Assembly (NCBI RefSeq): GCF_026341855.1
Contig: NZ_JAPENW010000001.1
Span: 2,967,001-3,031,000, forward strand
Source: Streptomyces sp. NBC_00568
GTDB taxonomy: Bacteria > Actinomycetota > Actinomycetes > Streptomycetales > Streptomycetaceae
Direction: 5' to 3'
Length of the DNA stretch: 64,000 nt
Part shown: positions 1 through 8,085 of the stretch, piece after piece
How positions within the stretch are numbered: the stretch's first letter is position 1
Layout of the letters: each line of letters starts with the position of its first letter
Notes under the pieces: model-generated
Seen by the model: the letters and a program-made list of their open reading frames with translations, nothing else
What the model was told of the DNA's origin: nothing
Database searches by the model: none
Translations under genes and position numbers: made by a program

Positions 1-301
1 CGGTGACCTCGACGGCGACGGCATCGGCGACCTGCTCGCGCAGGACACGTCCAACACCCTCTACCGCTACAACGGCAAGGGGGACGGAACCTTCGCCGCC
101 CGCGTGAAGGTGTTCGGCGACTGGGGCAGCTCCTACAACGCCGTCGTCGGCGTCGGTGACATCACCGACGACGGCAGGGCCGACCTGGTCTGCCGCGACA
201 GCGGCGGCAACCTCTACCGCAACAGCGGGGACGGCAAGGGATCGTTCGGTTCGCGCACGAAGATCGCCACCGGCTGGAGCGGATACCGGTCACTCTCCTG
301 A
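1..301 (+). CDS. FG-GAP/VCBS repeat protein, 3' end only
   Basis: The reading frame is open from the window edge (frame starting at base 2) to a TGA at 299-301, so only the C-terminal ~99 residues are visible. They contain short repeats of the type DxDGDG.xDLL and DITDDGRADLVCRD, the calcium-binding loops of FG-GAP/VCBS beta-propeller blades, spaced about 45-50 residues apart. Such proteins in Streptomyces are usually secreted, sometimes with an N-terminal enzymatic domain. The N-terminus, signal peptide and any catalytic domain lie outside the window, so the function cannot be named. A strong hairpin follows. A second FG-GAP protein lies at 18433-19929. Confidence 0.85.
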   Translation, partial: GDLDGDGIGDLLAQDTSNTLYRYNGKGDGTFAARVKVFGDWGSSYNAVVGVGDITDDGRADLVCRDSGGNLYRNSGDGKGSFGSRTKIATGWSGYRSLS

Positions 302-332
302 GGCTCCGCACCTGAGGCGCAGCACCCGAGAA

Positions 333-361
333 GGGGCCCGGGACCACACGTCCCGGGCCCC
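333..361 (+). terminator. Rho-independent-type hairpin after the FG-GAP gene
   Basis: An 11-bp perfect stem (GGGGCCCGGGA at 333-343 pairing with 351-361) with a 7-nt loop lies 32 bp after the stop codon. There is no long T-tract, as usual for high-GC actinobacteria. The rest of 302-569 shows no gene; it carries only this hairpin and the leader of the next gene. Confidence 0.7.
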
Positions 362-569
362 TCTTCGGCATACCCCGGGCCGCGCCCGCCGAGGCCGCCG
401 ACGAGGCGCCGGAGACCGGCTGGAGGCCTGGTGAGGGCCCTGTGGCGACCGGGCGACCAACCGGCGACGAGCGGGCGACGAGCCGGGAAAAGCCCCCTCT
501 GTCCGGTCCCGCCGATCCGGAGTGGACCCCGGCTCCACAAGGCCCTCGATCACCCGTATGGTTTCCGCC

Positions 570-1046
570 ATGGCAGTCCCCGAGGTCATTCCGATCGCCT
601 ACGAACCGAAGCACCGCACCGAGACAATCGGCCGGTTCGCGGACGGTCAGTTCCTGGCGTCGATCACGTACGCCTTCCCCGAAGGGTTCCGTCCCGACGA
701 CGGCTGGGAAGAGCACAAACGTCTGTACACAGTGCTCCACACCTTCGACTCCGAGGGCCGCTACCGCGACTCGGAGGTCTGGTGCGCCGGCACCTGGGCC
801 GAGCAGCAGCGAGACCCGTACGGCGACAGCTCGGTGCTCTCACGTGCCCGCATCCACCTGGCGAAGCTGCTGCGCAGCCTGCCCCGGCGCTCGTACACGG
901 ACATCGCGATCCGGCCGTTCCAGCTCACCGTCGACGGCGTGCTGTTCGGCCTGCTGACCGGCGTGGACGAGGGCGAGGCCTGGGCCGAGCTGTACCCGGA
1001 CCGCCTCGGCTTCTCCGAGCCGTGGGACGGCACGTACGACACCTGA
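570..1046 (+). CDS. conserved hypothetical protein
   Basis: A 158-residue soluble protein beginning MAVPEVIPIAYEPKH and ending WDGTYDT. I do not recognise a named family. It is acidic to neutral, has no signal peptide or membrane segment, and contains several aromatic-rich stretches (DSEVWCAGTWAEQQRDPYGD). The frame is open upstream to 522, and an ATG at 558 (MVSAMAVP) is an alternative start. I chose the ATG at 570, where the conserved-looking sequence begins, but neither start has a clear Shine-Dalgarno sequence. It ends 32 bp before the convergent DUF397/XRE pair and may be a cargo gene of that regulatory cluster, although nothing in the sequence proves this. Confidence 0.7.
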   Translation: MAVPEVIPIAYEPKHRTETIGRFADGQFLASITYAFPEGFRPDDGWEEHKRLYTVLHTFDSEGRYRDSEVWCAGTWAEQQRDPYGDSSVLSRARIHLAKLLRSLPRRSYTDIAIRPFQLTVDGVLFGLLTGVDEGEAWAELYPDRLGFSEPWDGTYDT

Positions 1047-1078
1047 GCGGTGCTCGATGCATCCACATCAGTGGACGA

Positions 1079-1261
1079 TCACCCGGTACGGCTCACACGG
1101 AGCCGGCACAGCAGTGCGGCCAGCCCCTGCCGGGTGACGGCGACTATTCGTCCCGGATCATCGCTCTCACGGAGCAGCACTGTGTCCTCGACACGGGCGA
1201 GCTCCACGCACTCGTTGCCGTCACCGGGGCCGGAGAACGAGGACTTCTGCCACTGCGTCAC
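1079..1261 (-). CDS. DUF397 domain protein (small XRE partner)
   Basis: A 60-residue protein with the DUF397 signature: WQKSSFSGPGDGNECVELA near the N-terminus followed by VLLRESDDPGRIVAV. Members are tiny proteins encoded beside DUF5753-type XRE regulators in Streptomyces (WhiJ/BldB-like modules). Some such pairs act in developmental regulation or as toxin-antitoxin-like modules. The gene starts with GTG at 1261, only 3 nt after the stop of the upstream XRE gene, with AAGGAG inside the end of that gene as ribosome binding site. The two are therefore cotranscribed and probably coupled. Function as a partner or antagonist of the XRE protein is inferred from family context. Confidence 0.9.
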   Translation of the reverse strand: MTQWQKSSFSGPGDGNECVELARVEDTVLLRESDDPGRIVAVTRQGLAALLCRLRVSRTG

Positions 1262-1264
1262 GGC

Positions 1265-2116
1265 TCAGATCTCCTTCGCCAGTCGGTGCATGAAGTCCCG
1301 CGACTTGGCGGGCTCCAGAGAGGCCGACTCCACCTTACGGAAGAGTGTTCGCATGGCGAGGAGTTGAGCGGAGGCATCCAGGAAGACCGAGCCGTACGGC
1401 GCGTCCCGCTGCGCGGTGTCCAACGCGGTCACCTGACCGCCCGCGTACAACATCATCGAACTGGCTCCGGCGAATCCGTCGACGTCGAACGGAATCACTC
1501 GTACCGAGACGTTGGGCCGCTCCGACGCCCCCAGCAACTCGTCGAGCTGGGCACGCGCCACTCGTCGATCCGCCACGCGCGTGCGCAACGCGGATTCGTG
1601 TACCACCGCCTCGTAGCCAGGCGCCGCCTCTCGCGAGAGGGCCGACTTTCGGCGCATCCGGTGCGTCAGTCTGGGCTCCAACTCACTGTCCGGAAGCTCG
1701 GGAACCCGGTAGGAGAGCACAGCGCGGGCGTAGTCCTCCGTCTGAAGCAGACCGGGTACGTGCGCGGTGGCGATCACCTGCATGAAGCGCGCATGGTGCT
1801 CCAGCTCCGCCAAGTCGCCGAATACCGGCGGCAGTACCTGCGCATACTCTTCCCACCAGCCACGCGTCCGGTCTGCGGCCATGTCGACGAGGCCGTCGAT
1901 CAACGCCTCGTCCGCGCAGCCGTAGTGCGCCGCCAGCCTGCGCAGGCGCTTCTCGCTGACCCCGGCGATCCCCGCCTCCATCTGGCTCATCTGCGCCGAA
2001 GTCGATCCCAGGAACTGGGCCACATCCCTAGCGGTCATTCCGGCAGCGTCACGCAGTCGTCGCAGCTCAGTGCCGAGGCGGACCTGACGAGCGGTCGGCT
2101 GACTCCTCGGTGGCAT
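1265..2116 (-). CDS. XRE-family DNA-binding protein with DUF5753
   Basis: A 283-residue regulator. Residues ~10-65 form a helix-turn-helix of the XRE type (LGTELRRLRDAAGMTARDVA, then SQMEAG recognition region). The rest is the DUF5753 sensor-like domain, with typical blocks WWEEYAQVLPP, ARFMQVIATAHVPGLLQTED and a C-terminal MRTLFRKVES. It starts with ATG at 2116. It forms an operon with the DUF397 gene and is divergent from the ATPase gene at 2351. This trio is a common Streptomyces arrangement related to whiJ/abaA loci. It probably autoregulates from the shared 2117-2350 region. Target genes and ligand are unknown. Confidence 0.93.
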   Translation of the reverse strand: MPPRSQPTARQVRLGTELRRLRDAAGMTARDVAQFLGSTSAQMSQMEAGIAGVSEKRLRRLAAHYGCADEALIDGLVDMAADRTRGWWEEYAQVLPPVFGDLAELEHHARFMQVIATAHVPGLLQTEDYARAVLSYRVPELPDSELEPRLTHRMRRKSALSREAAPGYEAVVHESALRTRVADRRVARAQLDELLGASERPNVSVRVIPFDVDGFAGASSMMLYAGGQVTALDTAQRDAPYGSVFLDASAQLLAMRTLFRKVESASLEPAKSRDFMHRLAKEI

Positions 2117-2200
2117 GCGTGCCCGTTCCTCTCAATGGACCTTGTACGAGCGCCGGTTGGTCTCGCTCGTCCGGAGTCAGATTACGCGAGCGGCTTGCAC

Positions 2201-2218
2201 GGGCAGAAATTAATGCCC
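2201..2218. promoter_or_regulatory. candidate operator in the XRE/ATPase divergent region
   Basis: The inverted repeat GGGCA (2201-2205) ... TGCCC (2214-2218) with an AT-rich 8-bp centre lies about 85 bp upstream of the XRE start and 135 bp upstream of the ATPase start. It sits in the only AT-richer patch of this intergenic stretch, next to a TTGCAC hexamer at 2195-2200. I infer a binding site for the XRE protein, but there is no direct evidence. Confidence 0.35.
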
Positions 2219-2350
2219 TACCGTCAGTGATGCGACGCACACTCTGCGGAACGCCGGAACCCCGGAAGCGCACCGCCCCGCCATGCCACGGCGGGGGCGA
2301 CACTGCCACCGCCCGACGACCGCCATCCCCTCCCTGACCAGGAGTTCCGC

Positions 2351-2776
2351 ATGCCCGAAACCGGCGAACCCGATGACGACCGCTGGGAGTACACCCTCTC
2401 CGTCCCCAACGACCCCCGTGCTGTCACGATCTGCCGCCGCGCCCTCCGCCTGATCCTCACCCTGCACGGCCTGCCGCATCTCGCGGAAGTGGCCGAACTC
2501 GTCGCAACCGAGCTGGTCACCAACGCCGTGCAGCACACCAAGGGCCCCGCGGCCATACGTCTCCGCTGGGCCCGCGGGGTGCTCCGCATCGGCGTGTGGG
2601 ACGCGGACCCCACCCCGCCGGCCCCCGCTCCACCAGAGGCGCACGGCGAATCAGGACGCGGTCTCACCCTCGTACACGGATGCGCGGACGACTGGGGCTG
2701 GTACCGGCTCGGCGGAGCCCGAAGCCCCGGGGGCGCCGGCAAGTTCATCTGGTGCGAACTGACCGCGGCGGCGTGA
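2351..2776 (+). CDS. ATP-binding protein, anti-sigma-factor-like (HATPase_c)
   Basis: A 141-residue single-domain GHKL ATPase of the RsbW/SpoIIAB-like family abundant in Streptomyces. The N box is ELVATELVTNAVQHT (about residues 53-67), the G1 box VWDADP and the G2 box SGRGL with LVHGCADDWGW. Proteins of this class are predicted serine kinases or anti-sigma factors, but most have no known target. The ATG at 2351 is preceded by CAGGAG with good spacing. It is divergent from the XRE/DUF397 pair, a recurring genomic arrangement suggesting a shared regulatory role. No sigma factor or anti-anti-sigma gene is adjacent. Confidence 0.92.
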   Translation: MPETGEPDDDRWEYTLSVPNDPRAVTICRRALRLILTLHGLPHLAEVAELVATELVTNAVQHTKGPAAIRLRWARGVLRIGVWDADPTPPAPAPPEAHGESGRGLTLVHGCADDWGWYRLGGARSPGGAGKFIWCELTAAA

Positions 2777-2823
2777 ACCTTCCCGCAGGCACCCCCGGAG
2801 CAGAGCCGATCGACTCGCGGCGG

Positions 2824-3777
2824 CTATGACGCCGAAGCGGACGCGTTCGGCTGGGTGTCCGTGCTGTCGTGGGTCTCGTCCGGGGCGACGCCCATCGTCA
2901 GGTGGGCGTGGACGCCCTTGGCGATGTGCTTCCTGCTGTACGAGAGGTACAGGAGCCCGCCCTCGTGACCGTTGTCCGGGTAGATCGTGTCCTCGTCCAG
3001 CGTCGTGCGGGTGGTGGTGTTCGTGGAGTACGGGGAGACCTCCGCCGACGCCAGGACCGCCTTCTCGTCGAAGAAGAGCTGGCCGGTGTGGCAGGTGTGG
3101 CCGCCCTCGTAGCCCGCGTCGGTCCATGTGCCGTCCACATGGACCTTCACGTGGATGTGGACACAGCGGCCCTGGTACCAGCCGGGGAACACCGTCCTGA
3201 AGGTGACGTAGCCGTGCTTGTCGGTCTTCCAGGTGCCGCGCAGATACCGCTCGTCGTCGGTGGGCTCGGAGTGGCCGCCACCGGTGCCTCCGGAGGGCCC
3301 GCCGGACGGGGGTTCGCCGGTCGGCGTGCCCGAGGGGGTGCCGGACGGGGCGTCCGTGGGCCCGCCCGACGGAGCGCCGCCGCCACCGCCGTTGCTCATC
3401 GCCTCGTAGCCGGAGTACACGCCCAGCGCCGAGCAGTGCCAGATGTCCACCGCGGCGTTCCTGACCGGCTTGCAGGTCTCCGCGTCGATCACCTTGAGCT
3501 TGAGGGTCAGAGGGATGCCCTCCTGGTCCTCGGTGATGTCCTGGCGGAGCTTGTCCGCGTCGATGTAGTAGGGGCCCTCGGTGGTCTCCGAGGTCAGCGT
3601 GTAGCAGGTCTCCGCGCCGGACGCGGCCGCCGCGCTGCCGGTCGTGACCTCGTCCGCGGACGCGGTCACGGCGATACCGCCGCCCACGCCCACGGCCGCC
3701 ACGGCCGCTCCACCTGCGATGACGACCTTGCGCCGGGTCATGTTCCGTTTGTGCGCGGGTCCTTGAGTCTCAGTCAT
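2824..3777 (-). CDS. Tat-exported intradiol ring-cleavage dioxygenase-like protein
   Basis: A 317-residue protein related to protocatechuate/catechol intradiol dioxygenases. From the ATG at 3777 it has a twin-arginine signal (MTRRKVVIAGG followed by a hydrophobic stretch ending near ASADE). The catalytic fold shows EGPYYID, VDIWHC...GVYSGY and PGWYQGRCVHIHVKVH, which supply the two Tyr and two His ligands expected for non-haem Fe(III). Between the first Tyr ligand block and ERYLRGT there is a ~45-residue Gly/Pro/Ser/Thr-rich insertion (about residues 130-175), and the C-terminus is also low complexity. An upstream in-frame extension to 3879 is rejected because it would bury the Tat motif. Substrate is unknown; extracellular aromatic or lignin-fragment cleavage is an inference. 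The gene is monocistronic. Confidence 0.88.
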   Translation of the reverse strand: MTETQGPAHKRNMTRRKVVIAGGAAVAAVGVGGGIAVTASADEVTTGSAAAASGAETCYTLTSETTEGPYYIDADKLRQDITEDQEGIPLTLKLKVIDAETCKPVRNAAVDIWHCSALGVYSGYEAMSNGGGGGAPSGGPTDAPSGTPSGTPTGEPPSGGPSGGTGGGHSEPTDDERYLRGTWKTDKHGYVTFRTVFPGWYQGRCVHIHVKVHVDGTWTDAGYEGGHTCHTGQLFFDEKAVLASAEVSPYSTNTTTRTTLDEDTIYPDNGHEGGLLYLSYSRKHIAKGVHAHLTMGVAPDETHDSTDTQPNASASAS

Positions 3778-3845
3778 GCGCCGGACGATAGGGAGCCGTC
3801 CTGTCAGCAGCGTGGGTGCGGACTGTGGGTTCGCACCGCACATGA

Positions 3846-3881
3846 AAGTGGCCCGGAACCGTCGTCGGTTCCGAGCCACTT
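3846..3881 (-). terminator. terminator hairpin of aspS
   Basis: A 16-position stem with one mismatch: AAGTGGC (3846-3852) plus CGGAACCG (3854-3861) pair with CGGTTCCG (3866-3873) plus GCCACTT (3875-3881), with a 4-nt loop. It lies just downstream of aspS on the minus strand and upstream of the dioxygenase gene, separating the two transcription units. Confidence 0.75.
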
Positions 3882-3887
3882 CAGTGA

Positions 3888-3923
3888 GCGAGGCCTACTT
3901 CGGCGTGCGAGGCCTACTTCGGC
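3888..3923. repeat. 17-bp tandem duplication of the aspS 3' end
   Basis: GCGAGGCCTACTTCGGC occurs at 3888-3904 and again at 3907-3923 with a 19-bp period and full identity. The right copy contains the aspS stop codon (TAG on the minus strand at 3914-3916). The left copy lies immediately downstream, so the end of the gene has been duplicated just outside the coding sequence. Confidence 0.9.
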
Positions 3924-5677
3924 TGCGGCTTGCGCACCGAGAGGTGCAGCTCGCGCAGCCGGGTCTCGTCCAGCTCCGTGGGCGCGCCCATCATCAGGTC
4001 CTGCGCGTTGCCGTTGAGCGGGAACGCGATCGTCTCGCGGATGTTCGGCTCGTCCGCGAGCAGCATGACGATGCGGTCGACGCCGGGGGCGATCCCGCCG
4101 TGCGGCGGGGCGCCGAAGCGGAAGGCGCGCAGCATGCCGGCGAACTGCTCCTCGACGGTCTCCCGGTCGTAGCCCGCGATCTCGAAGGCCTTGAGCATGA
4201 TCTCGGGCTCGTGGTTCCGGATCGCGCCGGAGGACAGCTCGACGCCGTTGCAGACGATGTCGTACTGCCAGCCGAGGATGTCCAGCGGGTCCTGGGTCTC
4301 CAGGGCCTCCAGACCGCCCTGCGGCATGGAGAACGGGTTGTGCGAGAAGTCGATCTTCCCGGTGTCCTCGTCCTTCTCGTACATCGGGAAGTCGACGATC
4401 CAGCAGAAGCGGAAGACGTTCTCCTCGAAGTTGCCCGAGCGCTTCGCGGCCTCGACCCGCACCGCGCCCATGATCTTCGAGACCTCGTCGAACTCGCCCG
4501 CGCCGAAGAACACCGCGTGACCGGCGGCCAGGGAGAGGCGCTTGGTCAGCTCGGCGACGTTGTCCTCGGTGAGGAACTTGGCGATCGGGCCGGTCAGCGA
4601 GCCGTCCTCGCCCACGCGCACCCAGGCCAGGCCCTTCGCGCCCTGCTCGACCGCGTAGTCACCGAGGCCGTCGAAGAACTTCCGGGTCTGACCGGCCACG
4701 TCCGGCACCGCCAGGGCGCGCACGTGCTTGCCCGCGAAGGCCTTGAACTCGGAGCCCTCGAAGATGTCGGTGATGTCGGTGAGCTCGAGCTGGGCCCGCA
4801 GGTCCGGCTTGTCGGAGCCGTACTTCAGCATCGACTCGCGGAACGGGATGCGCGGGAAGGGGGAGGTGACGTGACGGTCACCGCCGAACTCCTCGAACAG
4901 CTCCGTCATGAGCTTCTCGATGGGCTGGAACACGTCCTCCTGCTCGACGAAGGACATCTCGACGTCGAGCTGGTAGAACTCGCCCGGCGAACGGTCCGCG
5001 CGGGCGTCCTCGTCGCGGAAGCAGGGCGCGATCTGGAAGTAGCGGTCGAAGCCGGAGATCATCAGCAGCTGCTTGAACTGCTGCGGCGCCTGCGGGAGCG
5101 CGTAGAACTTGCCGGGGTTCAGCCGGGAGGGGACCACGAAGTCGCGCGCGCCCTCGGGGGAGGTGGCGCTGAGGATCGGGGTCGCCATCTCGTTGAAGCC
5201 CAGCGCCGTCATCTTGTGACGGATCGCGGAGATCACGGCCGTACGCAGCAGGATGTTGCGGTGCATGCGCTCGCGGCGCAGGTCGAGGAAGCGGTACTCC
5301 AGGCGCCGCTCCTCGTTGACCCCGTCCTCGGCGTTGATCGTGAAGGGCAGCGGCTGGGCGGCGCCGAGCAGCTCGACCTCGCCGACCTCGACCTCGATCT
5401 CGCCGGTCGGCAGCTCCGCGTTCACGTTCTCCGTACCGCGCGAGACGACCTTGCCGTCGACGCGGACGGTCGATTCCTTGGAGACCTTGTCGAGGGCCTC
5501 GTAGGCGGCGGTGCCGGGGCGGGCGACGAGCTGCGTGATGCCGTAGTGGTCGCGCAGATCGATGAAGAGGATGCCACCCAGGTCTCGGCGATTGTGCAGC
5601 CAGCCGCTCAGCCGGACGTCGCTGCCGACGTCAGAGGCGCGGAGCTCGCCGCAGGTGTGGGACCTGTACCGATGCAT
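3914..5677 (-). CDS. aspS: aspartyl-tRNA synthetase
   Basis: A 587-residue class II aminoacyl-tRNA synthetase, the normal bacterial length. It begins [18 protein letters not shown] with an N-terminal OB-fold anticodon domain ([20 protein letters not shown]). Then come the catalytic core with [12 protein letters not shown], motif 2 [20 protein letters not shown], the inserted GAD domain and motif 3 [13 protein letters not shown] near the C-terminus. It charges tRNA-Asp in the cytoplasm. Whether it also charges tRNA-Asn depends on a GatCAB pathway not visible here. The frame is open upstream to 5728, but the ATG at 5677 gives the canonical N-terminus. A parS site lies 36 bp upstream of this start. 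A hairpin and a 3'-end duplication follow the gene. Confidence 0.98.
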   Translation of the reverse strand: MHRYRSHTCGELRASDVGSDVRLSGWLHNRRDLGGILFIDLRDHYGITQLVARPGTAAYEALDKVSKESTVRVDGKVVSRGTENVNAELPTGEIEVEVGEVELLGAAQPLPFTINAEDGVNEERRLEYRFLDLRRERMHRNILLRTAVISAIRHKMTALGFNEMATPILSATSPEGARDFVVPSRLNPGKFYALPQAPQQFKQLLMISGFDRYFQIAPCFRDEDARADRSPGEFYQLDVEMSFVEQEDVFQPIEKLMTELFEEFGGDRHVTSPFPRIPFRESMLKYGSDKPDLRAQLELTDITDIFEGSEFKAFAGKHVRALAVPDVAGQTRKFFDGLGDYAVEQGAKGLAWVRVGEDGSLTGPIAKFLTEDNVAELTKRLSLAAGHAVFFGAGEFDEVSKIMGAVRVEAAKRSGNFEENVFRFCWIVDFPMYEKDEDTGKIDFSHNPFSMPQGGLEALETQDPLDILGWQYDIVCNGVELSSGAIRNHEPEIMLKAFEIAGYDRETVEEQFAGMLRAFRFGAPPHGGIAPGVDRIVMLLADEPNIRETIAFPLNGNAQDLMMGAPTELDETRLRELHLSVRKPQPK

Positions 5678-5712
5678 CGTCGTTTCATCCAGTCTTCGCG
5701 GATTGAGGGCGT

Positions 5713-5726
5713 GTTTCACGTGAAAC
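5713..5726. promoter_or_regulatory. parS: parS centromere-like site (ParB binding site)
   Basis: GTTTCACGTGAAAC, a perfect 14-bp palindrome identical to the Streptomyces/Bacillus parS consensus as I recall it. It lies in the 167-bp gap between the aspS start (5677) and the phosphatase gene (5845). In Streptomyces about twenty such sites cluster around oriC and load ParB for chromosome segregation during sporulation. A second perfect copy is at 39982-39995. The site may also lie in the untranslated leader of aspS. Confidence 0.9.
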
Positions 5727-5844
5727 ACCCCCAGGGTACCGGGCAGCCCAGTACCGCCTCCCCATCATTAACCGCTCCGCCACGGCTCGGCGCCCTGGAC
5801 GGCATCGGTGGCAGGCACCGATCACTCGTTCGTACAGTGGGCCC

Positions 5845-8085
5845 ATGCGCACTGGTGAGCCCCTGCCCGCCGTGGGGGCCGTCCTGGCCACTCTCGCGAC
5901 GGGCGTGTGGCGCTGGGACAACGCCGCGGGCCTCGTCACCTTCGACGCGGAAGCCGCACGGCTCATGGGCATGCCCGCGGAGCGGACGACGCTCTCCGAG
6001 GCGGGCACACGCTCCCATGTCCACCCCGTCGACTGGAACGAGATGGACGGGGTGGTGCAGCTCGCGGCCGCCGAGGGCACGCTCGCCGAGGCCCGGATGC
6101 GGATCATGGACGGGCACGGCCGGGTGCTCCGCACGGTCCGCAGCCGCTCGAAGCCGATCGTCGACCCCGAGACCGGTCAGTTCGAGCTGATCGGCACCCT
6201 TCAGGAGGTCAGCGAGCAGCCTCCGGACGCCGCCGCGCGCACCCCCGTGACCGGGGACTGGCGCCGCTCGCGGGAGGCGTTCCTGCTGGACGCGGGGCGG
6301 GCGCTGGCCGAGGCGCGGTCCACGGCGGAGGTACTGCGGGTGGCGGCGGGGCTGTCGATGCCCGGCTTCTCGCCGGACGGGCTCGCCGTCTTCGGCGCGG
6401 AGGGCGACCGGCTGACGATCATCGGCCATCACGGGCACCAACCGGGCGACGAGGGACCCTTCACCCACATGTCGCTGGTCACGGACTATCCGGCCGCCGA
6501 AGTCGTCCGTACGGGCCGTGCGGTCTACCTCTCGTCCCCCGACGACTACAAGGACCGCTACCCGGCCTCCTGGCCGCTCGCGCGGCACTTCGGGCGGCAG
6601 TCCTGGGCGTTCCTGCCGCTCACCGTCGCCGGCAGCACCATGGGCGCGTGGATGGCGGCCTTCACGTATCCCGTCACCTTCACTCCCGACGAGCGCTCGG
6701 TCCTCACGACCGTCGCCCGCATGCTCGCGCAGGCCCTCTCGCGCGCCGGAGCAGCCGAGACCGAGCGGGAGCTGACCGATGGCCTCCAGCGCTCGATGAT
6801 GCCGACGCTCGGCCCGCAGATGCCAGGCATGAGCGTCGCCGCACGCTACGTCCCGACCGGCGGCGGCCTCCAGGTCGGCGGCGACTGGTACGACATGATC
6901 CCGCTGCCGGCCGGCCGCTACGCCCTGGTCATCGGTGATGTGCAGGGCCACGACGTCCGCGCCGCGGGCCTGATGGGCCAGCTCCGGATAGCCCTGCGCG
7001 CGTACGCCGCCGAGGGCCACCGCCCCGACGCGGTGCTGTCCCGGGCCTCGCGCTTCCTGTACGGGGTCACGGACTCGGTGACCTACGGATCGAGCGGCGG
7101 CGCCGACGAGGGCGAGGACCCGGCGGACCCCGGCGACGTGCGCTTCGCGACCTGTCTCTACGTCGAGGTCGACCCGGCGACCGGGACGCTCGACATCGCC
7201 CGCGCCGGGCATCCCGACCCCGCGATACGCATGGCGGACGGGACGGTGCTGATGCGGCCCACGGCGGGCGGACTGCCGCTCGGCATCGACCCGGACGCCG
7301 ACTACCCCACCACCCGGCTCGTCCTGGAGCCGGGCGAGACCATGCTGGTCTGCACCGACGGGCTCATCGAGACCGGCGGCCACGACCTCGACACCGGCTG
7401 GCGCCGTATCCGCCGGACGCTCGAGGCCCACGACGGCGACATGGAGACCCTCGCCGACGCGCTCGTCCAGACCGTGCACGGGCCCTCCTCCCACCACACC
7501 ACCGGTCCGCTGGCCGACCGGCGCGAGGACGACATAGCGGTGCTGCTGCTGTCCCGGCTGGGCGGGACGGGCGGCTACGACGACACGGCCCCGACCGTCC
7601 GGCCGATGGTGCGCCGCACGATGCTGACCGTGGCGCAGGCCGAGCCCGAGCGGATCGCGGAGGCCCGGCAGCAGCTGCGGGAGCTCCTGCACGACTGGGC
7701 CTCCGCCGACCAGCTCGACTCCGCGGTCCTGCTCGTCTCCGAGATGGTCACCAACGTCCTCGTGCACACCGATGCCGACGCGCTGCTCGTCGCCGAGGTG
7801 ACGGGCGAACCGGGCAAGCGGCGGATGCGGGTGGAGGTCACCGACGGCAGCGACGACCTGCCGCACCGGCGCCATCCCGGGGAGCTGGCGTCGTCCGGAC
7901 GCGGACTGGTGCTCGTGGAACTGCTCGCGGACGCGTGGGGGGTGGACCCGCGGGGTGAGGGCAAGACCATCTGGTTCGAGTTCTCCGAAACCTCGGACAC
8001 GGATGCCGGGGAGCCCGGGGCCGTACAGGAATCCGCGGTGCTGGAGGCCTTCGATGCCTTCGGCGAGGCCGCGGACCTCGCTTAG
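5845..8085 (+). CDS. multidomain PP2C-type phosphatase (PAS-GAF-SpoIIE-HATPase)
   Basis: A 746-residue cytoplasmic signalling protein. Residues ~15-125 resemble a PAS domain (GVWRWDNAAGLVTFDAEAAR to ELIGTLQEVS). Residues ~150-310 form a GAF domain. Residues ~330-555 form a SpoIIE-type PP2C phosphatase with metal-binding blocks GGDWYDMIPL, VIGDVQGHD and VCTDGLIE...REDDIAVLLL. The C-terminal ~130 residues form an anti-sigma-like HATPase (SEMVTNVLVHT, VTDGSDD, SGRGLVLVELLADAWG). Such proteins both dephosphorylate anti-anti-sigma factors and carry a possible kinase domain, acting as partner-switch regulators of sigma factors. No cognate sigma factor is adjacent. Its stop overlaps the stop of the convergent permease gene by a few bases. 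Confidence 0.93.
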   Translation: MRTGEPLPAVGAVLATLATGVWRWDNAAGLVTFDAEAARLMGMPAERTTLSEAGTRSHVHPVDWNEMDGVVQLAAAEGTLAEARMRIMDGHGRVLRTVRSRSKPIVDPETGQFELIGTLQEVSEQPPDAAARTPVTGDWRRSREAFLLDAGRALAEARSTAEVLRVAAGLSMPGFSPDGLAVFGAEGDRLTIIGHHGHQPGDEGPFTHMSLVTDYPAAEVVRTGRAVYLSSPDDYKDRYPASWPLARHFGRQSWAFLPLTVAGSTMGAWMAAFTYPVTFTPDERSVLTTVARMLAQALSRAGAAETERELTDGLQRSMMPTLGPQMPGMSVAARYVPTGGGLQVGGDWYDMIPLPAGRYALVIGDVQGHDVRAAGLMGQLRIALRAYAAEGHRPDAVLSRASRFLYGVTDSVTYGSSGGADEGEDPADPGDVRFATCLYVEVDPATGTLDIARAGHPDPAIRMADGTVLMRPTAGGLPLGIDPDADYPTTRLVLEPGETMLVCTDGLIETGGHDLDTGWRRIRRTLEAHDGDMETLADALVQTVHGPSSHHTTGPLADRREDDIAVLLLSRLGGTGGYDDTAPTVRPMVRRTMLTVAQAEPERIAEARQQLRELLHDWASADQLDSAVLLVSEMVTNVLVHTDADALLVAEVTGEPGKRRMRVEVTDGSDDLPHRRHPGELASSGRGLVLVELLADAWGVDPRGEGKTIWFEFSETSDTDAGEPGAVQESAVLEAFDAFGEAADLA

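Noticed and set aside
3776..6190. 804-aa open frame on the plus strand antisense to aspS
   Set aside because: It is rich in Arg/Gly/Leu without domains and mirrors the codon bias of aspS on the other strand. It is a high-GC shadow frame.
5716..7875. 719-aa open frame antisense to the SpoIIE-type phosphatase gene
   Set aside because: The real gene has recognisable PAS, GAF, SpoIIE and HATPase motifs; the antisense frame has none.
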